From Candidatus Atribacteria bacterium (GTDB taxonomy: Bacteria; Atribacterota; JS1; SB-45; 34-128), in contig DMCY01000093.1 in NCBI GenBank assembly GCA_003451675.1, positions 1 to 64,000 of the forward strand: a stretch of DNA of 64,000 bases. The letters run 5' to 3'. Under the pieces are notes generated by a model, which did no database searches, was not told where the DNA came from, and saw only the letters and a list, made by a program, of their open reading frames with translations. This document shows, in pieces, positions 1 through 7,549 of this stretch; position 1 is the first letter of the stretch, and the number at the start of each line of letters is the position of its first letter. Made by a program: the position numbers and the translations under genes.

Positions 1-193
1 CTTTATCTGTCATTCCCGTGTTCTTTTTTGTCATTCCTGTATTTCATGCTTTGTCATTCCCGTGGAAACGGGAATCTATCTTTTTCCTCTCCGCCTCGTC
101 ATCATTCGGGTTCGATGAATCGAACCCCTACCTCTGACTCCTAATTTTCTTCACGCAATACTAACGACTATTCACTATTCACTAACGACTAAT
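1..193. repeat. Intergenic interspersed repeats
   Basis: No gene is seen. The stretch carries two or more copies of a 'gtcattcccgtg' motif, one extended to an inverted form (cattcccgtggaaacggg), then degenerate units of the type 'actaacgacta' and 'attcactattcac'. Related copies recur at about 6970, 8031-8075, 39180, 42600 and 47840-47912, so this is a dispersed family rather than local sequence. Confidence 0.7.
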
Positions 194-1258
194 TTATGAG
201 CTTTTATTATCTACCCCAGCATCGGCAAAAGTAGCCATTTGAGTTAATATTTTAACCCCGGCCTCAATAAAGCTGATACCCAAAGCAGCACCGGTTCCTT
301 CACCGAGCCGCATATCAAGATCAAACATTGGAATTTTCCCTATATATTTCAGGGCAATTTTATGCCCTTTTTCCACCGAATTATGACTCGCAAATATGTA
401 ATCTTTTGCCAAAGGAGCTAACTTAATCGCGATTAAGGCGCTCGCACAAGAAATAAAACCATCAATTACAATGGGAACTCGATGGGAAGCAGCAGCCAAA
501 ATACAACCTACTAACCCTCCAATTTCAAATCCTCCCACTTTAGACAAAACATCAAGTCCATTCTCCGGCTCAGGATGATTAACTTCTATCGCTTCTTTAA
601 TAACTCTTATTTTATTTTTAAGTTGGTTTTCGTCTATCCCGGTCCCTCGGCCGGTGACTTCTTCAACTTTAGATTTAGTCAAGCAGGCTACTATAGCACT
701 ACTAGGAGTTGTATTGGCAATTCCCATTTCCCCTAATCCTATAATGTCGATTCCTTTTCTGTTTAATTCATCTTCAAACACTTCAATCCCTGCAATTATT
801 GCTCTTTCTGCCTCATCTCTACTCATAGCCGGTCCTTTGGCCATATTATTCGTTCCATAAGCTATTTTCTTTCTTATTATACCCTCTTCCAAGGGAAAAT
901 CTTTAGCCACACCCATATCCACCACTAAAATCTCTGCTCCTATATGTCTGGCTAATACATTAATACCTGCTCCCTCTCGAATAAAATTATATACCATTTG
1001 AAAAGTAACTTCCTGCGGAAAAGCACTAACTTTTTCATGAGCAACTCCATGATCCCCAGCCATCACAAAAATTACTTTTCTTTTAATTATCGGAGAAAGA
1101 GTTCTGGATATTCCTACTATCCTCCTGGCAAAATCCTCTAATTTTCCTAAGCTGCCCCGAGGTTTGGTAAGATTGTCTAATTTTTCTTGTGCTTTTTCCA
1201 TTAGATTAAAATTAATTGGTTCAATTTTATGAATAATTTCTCCTATTTTTTTATTCAT
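194..1258 (-). CDS. cobT: Nicotinate-nucleotide--dimethylbenzimidazole phosphoribosyltransferase
   Basis: Makes alpha-ribazole phosphate from nicotinate mononucleotide and dimethylbenzimidazole, for the lower ligand of cobalamin, in the cytoplasm. The 354 residues match the usual family length. The N-terminal LDNLTKPRGSLGKLE block, the VFVMAGDHGV block near residue 65, the GEMGIANTT stretch and the C-terminal RLGEGTGAALG segment, which carries the catalytic-base glutamate in this family, are all present. The ATG start overlaps the end of the upstream phosphatase gene by 8 nt, so the two are translated from one transcript. That transcript starts behind a cobalamin riboswitch, so expression should fall when B12 is plentiful. 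Confidence 0.95.
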   Translation of the reverse strand: MNKKIGEIIHKIEPINFNLMEKAQEKLDNLTKPRGSLGKLEDFARRIVGISRTLSPIIKRKVIFVMAGDHGVAHEKVSAFPQEVTFQMVYNFIREGAGINVLARHIGAEILVVDMGVAKDFPLEEGIIRKKIAYGTNNMAKGPAMSRDEAERAIIAGIEVFEDELNRKGIDIIGLGEMGIANTTPSSAIVACLTKSKVEEVTGRGTGIDENQLKNKIRVIKEAIEVNHPEPENGLDVLSKVGGFEIGGLVGCILAAASHRVPIVIDGFISCASALIAIKLAPLAKDYIFASHNSVEKGHKIALKYIGKIPMFDLDMRLGEGTGAALGISFIEAGVKILTQMATFADAGVDNKSS

Positions 1259-1916
1259 CTCTTTCCCCCCTTATTAATCCGTTTTCCCACCAATCTTCAA
1301 GATGAGAAGTATCATTTAATAGAGAAATAAATCCTCTATTATCATAATAATCTATAATATTCAAAGCAGTTGATTTTTGTTTTATATTCCACAGATTTTT
1401 TAATTCAAGATTTAAAGCGTTACACAGAATAATTCGGATAGCTCCACCATGACAGACTATAGCTATATTTTTATCTTTATCTTCATTTTTATGTTCTTGT
1501 AATATCCTATTTACTTCGGTCATAACTCTTTCGTTCAAAATAGCTAAGTTCTCTCCTTGAGGAATAATGCTTTTTTCATCGGGATTTTCCATCCAGGAAG
1601 TAAATTTGGCTCCTTCTTTTAATTTAATTTCTTCAAATGTCATACCTTCCCAAATTCCAAAATTCATTTCCCGTAAATTTTGATTTATTAACATATCTAT
1701 ATCTCTATTTCCAAAAACTATGTCTGCAGTATGAATAGCTCTTTTTAAATCACTACAATAAACTGCATCTACTGGTACTTTTTTTAAGCGATATGCTAAT
1801 CTCTCTGCTTGCCATATACCTTTTTTAGTCAAATCTACATCCTGAAAACCAGAAAATTTTTTCTGGACATTACTGTAGCTTTCTCCGTGACGAATTAAAA
1901 ATAATTTTATTGCCAT
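1251..1916 (-). CDS. cobC: Histidine phosphatase, probable alpha-ribazole-5'-phosphate phosphatase
   Basis: A phosphoglycerate-mutase-type histidine phosphatase of about 221 residues. The N-terminal FLIRHGES motif holds the phospho-accepting histidine, and a second conserved histidine lies in VCHGGAIR. I place the start at the ATG directly before AIKLFLIRHGE, because the 23 residues available upstream from an ATG at 1985 do not resemble the family and the domain normally begins there. It lies directly upstream of cobT with an 8-nt overlap, and downstream of a cobalamin riboswitch, which supports the CobC role (removing phosphate from alpha-ribazole phosphate). Sequence alone does not separate CobC from other small histidine phosphatases, so the assignment rests on context. 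Confidence 0.82.
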   Translation of the reverse strand: MAIKLFLIRHGESYSNVQKKFSGFQDVDLTKKGIWQAERLAYRLKKVPVDAVYCSDLKRAIHTADIVFGNRDIDMLINQNLREMNFGIWEGMTFEEIKLKEGAKFTSWMENPDEKSIIPQGENLAILNERVMTEVNRILQEHKNEDKDKNIAIVCHGGAIRIILCNALNLELKNLWNIKQKSTALNIIDYYDNRGFISLLNDTSHLEDWWENGLIRGERDE

Positions 1917-2009
1917 TTCTATAAATACTCTCCCTTTCTTAGCACCCTGGTAGGATTTATACATAAATAAGATTAAAAAAGCCATCTAATTAGAATTGTT
2001 TTCAAATTA

Positions 2010-2049
2010 AAATAAAAAATATCACCCTCTTTCTCCACGAAGAGGTGAT
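2010..2049 (-). terminator. Intrinsic terminator, expression platform of the cobalamin riboswitch
   Basis: Read on the minus strand, ATCACCTCTT (2049-2040) pairs with AGAGGGTGAT (2030-2021), followed by a run of T residues. It lies between the B12 aptamer and cobC. This is the layout of a transcription-terminating riboswitch: ligand binding would favour this hairpin and switch cobC-cobT off. Confidence 0.8.
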
Positions 2050-2059
2050 TTTATATTTA

Positions 2060-2220
2060 TAAACAGGCAGGTCTCCTGGCTCAGGGGTCAACCTAATTGC
2101 TGTGCCTTCCCATCTAACGCTAAAGTAGAAATTATTTAACAGTGGCCCTTACAGCTTTCGTCTCCCATTACAGTAGCGGGACTGCGGTGGATTTTCACCA
2201 CTCTTCCCTTAAACTGTTTA
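2060..2220 (-). ncRNA. Cobalamin (B12) riboswitch aptamer
   Basis: The minus strand contains the B12 box, AGCCAGGAGACCTGCC (complement of about 2067-2082), at the 3' side of the aptamer. It also has the upstream core elements GGTGAAAATCCACC and CAGTCCCGCTACTG with GGGAGACGAAAGC between, the conserved order of a cobalamin aptamer. It is preceded by a sigma-A-like promoter and followed by an intrinsic terminator, then by cobC and cobT. The gene content fits a B12-sensing control of B12 synthesis. Confidence 0.93.
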
Positions 2221-2249
2221 TATTTAAGTATTTAGTTTATTCTAAAAAA

Positions 2250-2278
2250 ATTATAGCTCAAAAAAATAAAAAATACAA
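2250..2278 (-). promoter_or_regulatory. Promoter of the cobalamin riboswitch-cobC-cobT transcript
   Basis: On the minus strand TTGTAT (2278-2273) and TATAAT (2255-2250) are separated by exactly 17 nt. The start of transcription would fall near 2243, just before the aptamer. Confidence 0.65.
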
Positions 2279-2371
2279 TCTTTTGAATTCTTCTAATACA
2301 GATTTATCTGTATTAGAAGAATTACAAAAAGGATTTTCCATTTATTTTTTATGTTACGAGAAGATTGTATT
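2272..2371. repeat. Nested inverted repeats upstream of the riboswitch
   Basis: A perfect 17-bp inverted repeat (2286-2302 with 2307-2323, loop TTTA) lies within an outer 11-bp pair (AATACAATCTT 2272-2282 with AAGATTGTATT 2361-2371). The outer left arm overlaps the -35 box of the riboswitch promoter. The inner hairpin could end lysE transcription, although no clear T-run follows it. Confidence 0.6.
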
Positions 2372-2419
2372 AGTTAACCCAACAAATTTTCGGCTGAAGA
2401 AATAAATCATTTTAGGTAT

Positions 2420-3043
2420 TTAGAAAGGAAAGATTATTTTCGCTGCATCGAAAATAAATTTAGCACCAAAAAATAAGAGAAAAACTCCGCATATTGCAAA
2501 TAAAATCTGCTGGAGTCTTTTGCCAAAAAACTGCCCTCCTTTAAAAGATAGAGCAGAAAGAAAGTATAACCATAAAAAATCACATGACCAATGGGCAATC
2601 ATAAAGATAGTAAAACCGAGCAATCCAAAAGTATAAGAGCGGAAAATAAGAATAGAACCGATGGTTGCCATCCAGACCAGAAAATAAGGATTAGCCAGAG
2701 TGAGTATAATTCCAGCCCTCAGGGGAGAACTTGGACCATTAGCTGAATCAATTTTTGCTTGTTTAATTCCCTTAAGTAAGCTAAGACCCATCTTCAGGAG
2801 AAATAAGCCACCAATTAAACCTATTATCGCTTTAATATAAGTAATTTTTAATATATCACCAAAACCATAAAGTATCAGAATCATTAAGGGGATTTCTACA
2901 ATACCATGTCCCAGGGCAATAATTGCTCCGGCATGAGGAGATTTAGTCCCTTTGCTTACTGTTACAGCAGTAACAGGTCCGGGAGCTATAACTCCAGATA
3001 AAGATATTAAGACCGCTTCTAATAAAAAAGCTGATAGCAACAA
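2420..3043 (-). CDS. LysE/RhtB-family amino-acid exporter
   Basis: A 207-residue hydrophobic protein with about six membrane segments and the family's N-terminal GVIAPGPVTAVTVS motif (GPxxxxxxxxG type), followed by GAIIALGHGIVEIPLM and a LANPYFLVWMATIGS segment typical of LysE proteins. Such transporters export amino acids or related small molecules across the cytoplasmic membrane. The substrate cannot be read from sequence. The gene is monocistronic, and its 3' end faces the riboswitch promoter region. Confidence 0.85.
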   Translation of the reverse strand: MLLSAFLLEAVLISLSGVIAPGPVTAVTVSKGTKSPHAGAIIALGHGIVEIPLMILILYGFGDILKITYIKAIIGLIGGLFLLKMGLSLLKGIKQAKIDSANGPSSPLRAGIILTLANPYFLVWMATIGSILIFRSYTFGLLGFTIFMIAHWSCDFLWLYFLSALSFKGGQFFGKRLQQILFAICGVFLLFFGAKFIFDAAKIIFPF

Positions 3044-3205
3044 TTTTTACTCCTTAGCTGAAAAATATTTTTTAAAAAATTTTTATTATTTTTCTATTAT
3101 ACTCGATTTATTCATTTATTGCATTAATTTTTTACAATCGATATAACGCTAAAAAAGTAGAAGAAATAAAATTAACAATTATTAGCCTAATGTTCCTGTC
3201 ACTCT

Positions 3206-3763
3206 TTAAGTTAAGTGATTAATTAATATTCTCATTCCGATACCAATTAAAATTAGACCGCCGATTATTTCAATTTTCCTTTCAAAATAATGTCCAAATC
3301 GATTACCAAAATAAACCCCGAAAATCGATAGTAAAAATGTTACAACTCCAATTATTATTGCCGGTAGTGCAATAGAAATGTTTAAGAATGACAGGCTTAG
3401 ACCAACGGCCAAAGCATCTATACTTGTTGCAATGGATAACATCAGCAAAACATAAACATTCAGTGGATCCATTTTCTTGTTGTTTACTTCCATTTTAGAT
3501 GATTCATAAATCATTTTACAGCCTATTATACATAGAAGTCCAAAGGCTATCCAATGGTCAATATCTGAAATGAAATTTCGAAAACCCAGTCCTGCTGACC
3601 ACCCGATTAATGGCATAATGGCCTGAAATGATCCAAAAAATATTGCGATCTTTAAGACATCATTGATTCTTAAGTGTTTTATGGTTAATCCGCTGGTGAT
3701 AGATACAGCAAAAGCATCCATTGCTAATCCAAATGCTATAAATATAATTGAAATAATATCCAT
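3206..3763 (-). CDS. mntP: Manganese efflux pump MntP
   Basis: A 185-residue, six-helix membrane protein. Each half carries the conserved acidic motif of the family: GLAMDAFAVSIT near the N-terminus and IATSIDALAVGLS near residue 110. These aspartates are required for Mn(II) export in characterised MntP proteins. Start MDIISIIFIAFG is usual. It lies 6 nt downstream of a decayed thioredoxin-reductase gene; no Mn riboswitch of the yybP-ykoY type is visible upstream. Confidence 0.92.
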   Translation of the reverse strand: MDIISIIFIAFGLAMDAFAVSITSGLTIKHLRINDVLKIAIFFGSFQAIMPLIGWSAGLGFRNFISDIDHWIAFGLLCIIGCKMIYESSKMEVNNKKMDPLNVYVLLMLSIATSIDALAVGLSLSFLNISIALPAIIIGVVTFLLSIFGVYFGNRFGHYFERKIEIIGGLILIGIGMRILINHLT

Positions 3764-3769
3764 TTATAC

Positions 3770-4108
3770 CTCTTTCATCCAGTTCCTAAAATCCAAAGGG
3801 CTTTTAATTCGTCTGATATCCCGCTTGCTAACCTGAGTGATGTATATCTTATCTTGATTTTCTCCTGCATTATTTCGTCCCCGGCAAGGTAATCGGCAAT
3901 ATTTATAATATATACATAATTGGCAATCTTCATCAATTGTAAAGTAGCATCTTACGCATATGCTCTTCAAATTTTTCAGCTAGTTCCGGTCCAGAAATAA
4001 ATTGATAGCCTGTATAATTTTGAATATCTCCACTCCGGGCAACAATACAGCAGCGGTAATGCCAGCAGCTCCCGCTCCAATAATTTTCAAATCATAAATT
4101 CTTTTCAT
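3770..4108 (-). pseudogene. Degenerate thioredoxin reductase-like flavoprotein (trxB remnant)
   Basis: Starting at ATG 4108, the minus strand encodes a Rossmann motif (LKIIGAGAAGITAAV) that stops soon after. A second frame continues with DIQNYTGYQFISGPELAEKF, the segment that follows the FAD-binding part in thioredoxin reductases. A third frame gives YVYIINIADYLAGDEIMQEK, matching the KVYIIHRRDxLRADKIxQEK block of the NADPH domain. The order is right but about 50 residues are missing between pieces, and both the CxxC active site and the C-terminus are absent. The gene sits 3 nt after a glutaredoxin-like gene, its usual partner. A 68-codon open frame (3764-3970) over this region is a by-product of the decay. 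Confidence 0.8.
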
Positions 4109-4111
4109 ATT

Positions 4112-4345
4112 TTATCCCTTTAGAAGTTTTTCAATTTTAGTTTTATCAAATCCAATTATAATTTCCCCTTCAATTTCGATTACTGGTACAGTTTTTTGGC
4201 CAGATTTTACAATCATCTCTTTGGCAACGTGATTTATGGAGACATCCAGATATTCATAGTCAATACCTTCATCATCTAAATATTTTTTAGTCCTCCTGCA
4301 AACAGGACAAGTTGGAAGTCCGTATAATTTTACTTTTTTATTCAT
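4112..4345 (-). CDS. Glutaredoxin-like thiol-disulfide protein
   Basis: A 77-residue thioredoxin-fold protein with a CPVC redox motif at residues 13-16, the KTVPVIEIEG cis-proline segment and a C-terminal helix. This resembles the small glutaredoxin/NrdH-type proteins of anaerobes. Partner reductases normally lie next door; here the adjacent thioredoxin reductase gene is broken, so this protein would need another reductase or be a leftover. The function is inferred from the fold only. Confidence 0.85.
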   Translation of the reverse strand: MNKKVKLYGLPTCPVCRRTKKYLDDEGIDYEYLDVSINHVAKEMIVKSGQKTVPVIEIEGEIIIGFDKTKIEKLLKG

Positions 4346-4530
4346 AATAACCCTCCATTATTTTATTTTCCAGGGAAAGCTATACTTCTCTGCTTTAGTT
4401 ATATGTTTATTTATAAAATAATTTACATAATAAATGGGACAAGGGACGGCCTTATTTATTTAATTTAAAAGTAAAATATTAATTGTCTAAGAAAATAGGA
4501 TGTAGGCACCTATTTATTTAAACATTTATT

Positions 4531-5418
4531 TTACTTTTTCTTTTCCTGATTAACAGTCTTTTTTCTTTTTTCCTGATACATCCGCCGATCAGCAAGACTA
4601 AGGATATCTTCTAGGCTTTCCGTTTTGTCCGGTTTCCACAGTGCAGTCCCAATCGATAATGAAAGAGGGAAACCAGTCATGATTTCATCAATATTTAGCT
4701 TTTTCAGCTGTCGTATTAATCTCTCTTTTACACTCTCCAATTCCTCTCTCGATTCCGGGAGGACAATTAAAAATTCATCCCCACCATAGCGGATCACTTT
4801 ATCAACAGTTCTCAACTGATTTTTTAAAAATAGTGCTACTTTTTTTAATATCCTATCTCCCTGCTGGTGACCAAAGCGATCATTAATCTCTTTAAAACGG
4901 TCAATATCAAGCATCATAAATCCGATGGTATGACCATAGCGCCTGGAACGATCTATCTCCTGTTTCGCTGTCCTGGTAAAATAATGACGATTATAGGAAC
5001 CGGTGATACTGTCATGATCAGCCAAATAACTTAATTTTTTTTCAATTCTTTTTTGTTGAAAATAATGAATATAAAAGCCGTAGGCAATAATCAATAATCC
5101 CGTGATAGTGATGATACCTTCCAGAATAGTGTCAAAAAATTCCGGTTCCTTGGTAAATTCATCCAGAAAATCTATAATCAATCCCCAGGTAAACAAGCCC
5201 CACCCAATATTCAGTACCAATAAGTTCAGTCTTTTGATAAACAGTAAGGATACCAGGACAGCGAGTAAATACATTCCTTCAAAAAAGACATCCTCGATAT
5301 CAAAGGTTTTTTTTATTTCAAAAACATACAACCATAAAACAATGGTTAATAAATAGATAATAAAAATCAACCAAAAATATTGATTAGATTTTTTATTATT
5401 CTTCAGATCTAATCCCAT
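4531..5418 (-). CDS. Membrane diguanylate cyclase (GGDEF)
   Basis: A 295-residue protein with about four hydrophobic segments in residues 15-120, a short linker and a complete GGDEF domain (about 130-290). Visible motifs are HDSITGSYNR at the domain start, MMLDIDRFKEIND, and the active-site signature RYGGDEF. RTVD, five residues before GGDEF, fits the RxxD inhibitory site for product feedback. It should make cyclic di-GMP from two GTP at the membrane. No sensor domain other than the membrane part is seen, and it is a single-gene unit. Confidence 0.93.
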   Translation of the reverse strand: MGLDLKNNKKSNQYFWLIFIIYLLTIVLWLYVFEIKKTFDIEDVFFEGMYLLAVLVSLLFIKRLNLLVLNIGWGLFTWGLIIDFLDEFTKEPEFFDTILEGIITITGLLIIAYGFYIHYFQQKRIEKKLSYLADHDSITGSYNRHYFTRTAKQEIDRSRRYGHTIGFMMLDIDRFKEINDRFGHQQGDRILKKVALFLKNQLRTVDKVIRYGGDEFLIVLPESREELESVKERLIRQLKKLNIDEIMTGFPLSLSIGTALWKPDKTESLEDILSLADRRMYQEKRKKTVNQEKKK

Positions 5419-5798
5419 TAGTTCTAACCTCTCAACATTATTTTTTAGTATTTTTATTTTAATTGAATTTATAAAATTTACTTATTTATTGTAATTTTTT
5501 TACTTCCTTTTTTCAAATATTTATTCAACTCTCTTCATTGCCTCTGTCATTTTATTGAGAAATAATTAATTTTATCCGTATTCATATTCAAATATTTATT
5601 AGGGTCAAATCTTTATTCTGACAAAATACATTTGATTCTTTTAAATAAATCCTTCAATAATAGTAAATAGAGACATATCCTATTTTTTCTATAGTTTAAT
5701 TTTCCGTTTTACGAGGTCTTCCTTTAGGGCGTCTATCTATAATAATACCTAAAGCCTCAACCATCCGGGCAGGAACTCCTCAGATCCTATTATAGATT
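5419..5798. other. Intergenic stretch with a 27-codon C-terminal tail
   Basis: Positions 5419-5700 hold AT-rich sequence with nothing recognisable. Between about 5700 and 5790, the minus strand keeps a short open frame ending in RRPKGRPRKTEN, entered directly from the 3' end of the group II intron. It may be the 3' exon of the gene the intron invaded. I do not recognise the gene. Confidence 0.4.
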
Positions 5799-5874
5799 GT
5801 CACGGTAGGACAACCAGTTACCCGACTGCCCCCGCACAGATCCCAGCGTGCGGAATTACCGCACTGGGCCCTTC
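5799..5874 (-). ncRNA. Group II intron domains V and VI
   Basis: On the minus strand a hairpin of the CCCAGTGCGGTAATTCCGCACGCTGGG type is followed by ATCTGTGCGGGGGC, the hallmark of bacterial group II intron 3' ends. A second stem (GTCGGGTAACTGG with its partner) fits domain VI with the branch-point adenosine. It lies downstream of the reverse-transcriptase fragment, as expected. Confidence 0.8.
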
Positions 5875-5902
5875 AGAAATACTCGCTTCCGTAAAAGAAA
5901 AA

Positions 5903-6375
5903 CTAATAAGATTTAAACTGATAAGAAAACTCCGTAATTCTAGGTTTCTCAATATTATAGAATTTTGTAATCTGGTTAAATATATTATAGCAGAAACTAC
6001 GTTTCTGACTACGACGATTCAACCACTTAAATAAGATTTTCATCGCTTGGCGGAAAAACTCTTGCAAACTCGTAAAGTTACCGATAACTCCATAATAGTT
6101 ATAATAGCCTCTTAGTTTGGCATTAAGTAGTTTAAAGATTACCCTAAGACGAAGATTTCTGCATTTACGACACCAGAGGCTAAATTTTATCAAGCTTGAT
6201 AGTAATTTCTTCCTTGAGGTTCTCCGTTTAATTATATCTTTGCCCTTGCGGCTGGTACCCCAACGGAATTCAAAACCCAAGAATTCAAAGTAATTAGTCC
6301 CTTTCTCAAACCGACTGAATCTTATGATTCTAGTCTTATCAGGTGATAGAGAAAAACCGAACTTATTAAGCCTTC
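5903..6375 (-). pseudogene. 5'-truncated group II intron reverse transcriptase/maturase
   Basis: From about LRRLNKFGFSLSPDKTRI onward, the frame matches the end of the reverse-transcriptase domain. The FEFLGFEFRW block follows, then the maturase (X) domain with RGYYNYYGVIGNF and the C-terminal KRSFCYNIF region of LtrA-like proteins. The catalytic YADD part and everything before it are missing. Codons upstream of 6375 are antisense to a helicase fragment and not part of the protein. Domain V/VI follows at the correct distance. It is a dead 3' fragment of an intron and cannot reverse-transcribe. Confidence 0.85.
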
Positions 6376-6775
6376 TAAGAAAGAGACCCGAAAGTGGGCG
6401 GGATGGCTGGCAGAAGAGATAGATGCTCCGAGGGCAGAAGAAGCCATTGCTAAGCTCTCCCGGCTGGAGGAGACCAGGTCTCGTGATGAATTTTATACCT
6501 ATTGGAAAAAGGTATCGCCTATCATAATACTGACCTTTCCTGGGAAGAAAGAAACCTGATTGAATCATATCTGAAAAAAGGTGAAATAAAAATAATCTGC
6601 GCCACTACTACCCTGGCTATGGGAATAAACCTGCCTTTTAAAAATGTAATCTTATCAGGTGATAAATATGTATCTGACAACGGGGATTATAAGAGCAGTT
6701 ACTGCACCAGTCTTAGTCTGGCCGATGTGGAGAATATGGGAGGAAGGGTCGGAAGGTTAAACTGGAAAAAAGAGG
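6374..6775 (+). pseudogene. Frameshifted fragment of a superfamily 2 (Ski2-like) helicase
   Basis: The plus strand first reads SKKETRKWAGWLAEEI...RDEFYTYWKK, then shifts frame within a run of A residues near 6506. It continues as GIAYHNTDLSWEERNLIE and ICATTTLAMGINLPFKNVI, with MGGRVGR at the end. These are motifs IV to VI of the second RecA-like lobe of Ski2/Hel308-type helicases. The first lobe with the Walker motifs and the C-terminal domains are absent. The upstream edge abuts the truncated intron at about 6375, which marks a rearrangement breakpoint. Confidence 0.8.
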
Positions 6776-6792
6776 AGTTCGAACATAAGGGG

Positions 6793-6905
6793 TCAGGTCT
6801 TGCAATGCCACTTTTCATCTTCCTGCTCGACCCTTTTAATTGCTCTACTCACTGTAGAATAATGTACACCAAGATATTCTGCTATATCTTTTAAGGATTT
6901 TACGA
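6793..6905 (-). pseudogene. C-terminal remnant of a REP-associated tyrosine transposase
   Basis: The minus strand reads KSLKDIAEYLGVHYSTVSRAIKRVEQ and ends KWHCKT-stop. This is the helix-turn-helix tail found at the C-terminus of many Y1/REP-associated transposases. The catalytic HUH domain is absent. A REP-like palindrome lies about 80 nt away. Confidence 0.7.
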
Positions 6906-6981
6906 GAAGAAGAATTTTTTGCACCTGGATGTCCGACCTACCAAAAGAACCAGATGGAGGGAATAAATTAGTCGTTAGTAG

Positions 6982-7000
6982 GACAGGCGTCTCGCCTGTC
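6982..7000. repeat. REP-like palindrome
   Basis: GACAGGCG-TCT-CGCCTGTC is a perfect 8-bp hairpin with a 3-nt loop, next to a 'ttagtcgttagta' repeat unit and near a REP-associated transposase tail. Degenerate units of the 'ctggtagactggttaac' type follow at about 7070-7105. No protein is supported from 6905 to 7153. Confidence 0.7.
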
Positions 7001-7153
7001 TATAGATGTTTAGGCAAATGTAGGAGTTTGATTTATCAAGCCCGTCAGCATAAAGGGGGAACTGATAAACTGGTAGACTGGTTAACGGGTATACTGGTTA
7101 ACTTGGCAACCAATTTAATCGCTTAATCGGAATATTGTAAGAGGAGTGGAATA

Positions 7154-7423
7154 ATGAATGTTGAAATATTATCAAACATCATCGCTAATCAGGGCTTTCC
7201 TATCGCCCTATCGATACTCTTAATCTTTCGAATTGATAAATTTATGCAGGAGATAGTAGTTGCTCAGAAAGAAGGATATCGGCAAGTCCTGGAGAACACT
7301 AAAGAGATTCACAATACTATCACCACACTAAATCAGCAAAACAGAGAATATTCCTCCCTGCGCTTTGCAGAGGTGCAGAAAGAACTCTCTGGAATGAAAG
7401 TAGTGTTGGGTAAAATTAAATAG
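7154..7423 (+). CDS. Small membrane protein, holin/UviB-like
   Basis: An 89-residue protein with one N-terminal hydrophobic segment (about residues 12-28, FPIALSILLIF) followed by a charged, probably coiled-coil tail. This layout resembles BhlA/UviB or YvrJ-type small phage and bacteriocin-associated membrane proteins. GAGG lies about 8 nt before the ATG. No phage genes surround it, so a lysis role is not supported by context. The function is unknown. Confidence 0.6.
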   Translation: MNVEILSNIIANQGFPIALSILLIFRIDKFMQEIVVAQKEGYRQVLENTKEIHNTITTLNQQNREYSSLRFAEVQKELSGMKVVLGKIK

Positions 7424-7435
7424 AGACATATCATT

Positions 7436-7531
7436 AAAAAGCCAAACCTATTAAAAAAATTCTTTGGTTTATTTTATAATGACTTTTCGAAATTTTATCT
7501 TTTATTAATACAATTGTAGGTTTGGCTTTTT
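7436..7531. terminator. Long-loop inverted repeat, possible terminator
   Basis: AAAAAGCCAAACCTA (7436-7450) and its exact complement TAGGTTTGGCTTTTT (7517-7531) flank 66 nt. The right arm ends in a T-run on the plus strand, and the complement gives the same on the minus strand. It could end transcription of the small membrane gene and of genes facing it, or be a small mobile repeat. Confidence 0.5.
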
Positions 7532-7549
7532 TATATACATTTTTATTTT

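Noticed and set aside
2142..2405. 87-codon open frame on the plus strand
   Set aside because: It is antisense to the cobalamin riboswitch and its promoter; no ribosome-binding site or family match.
3764..3970. 68-codon Cys-rich open frame on the minus strand
   Set aside because: Another frame of the same DNA matches the NADPH domain of thioredoxin reductase, so this is a frame over a decayed gene.
6376..6568. N-terminal 60 codons of the intron reverse-transcriptase frame
   Set aside because: They are antisense to a recognisable helicase fragment and have no reverse-transcriptase similarity.
6929..7126. 65-codon open frame on the plus strand
   Set aside because: It consists of a REP palindrome and degenerate repeat units; no start signal or family match.
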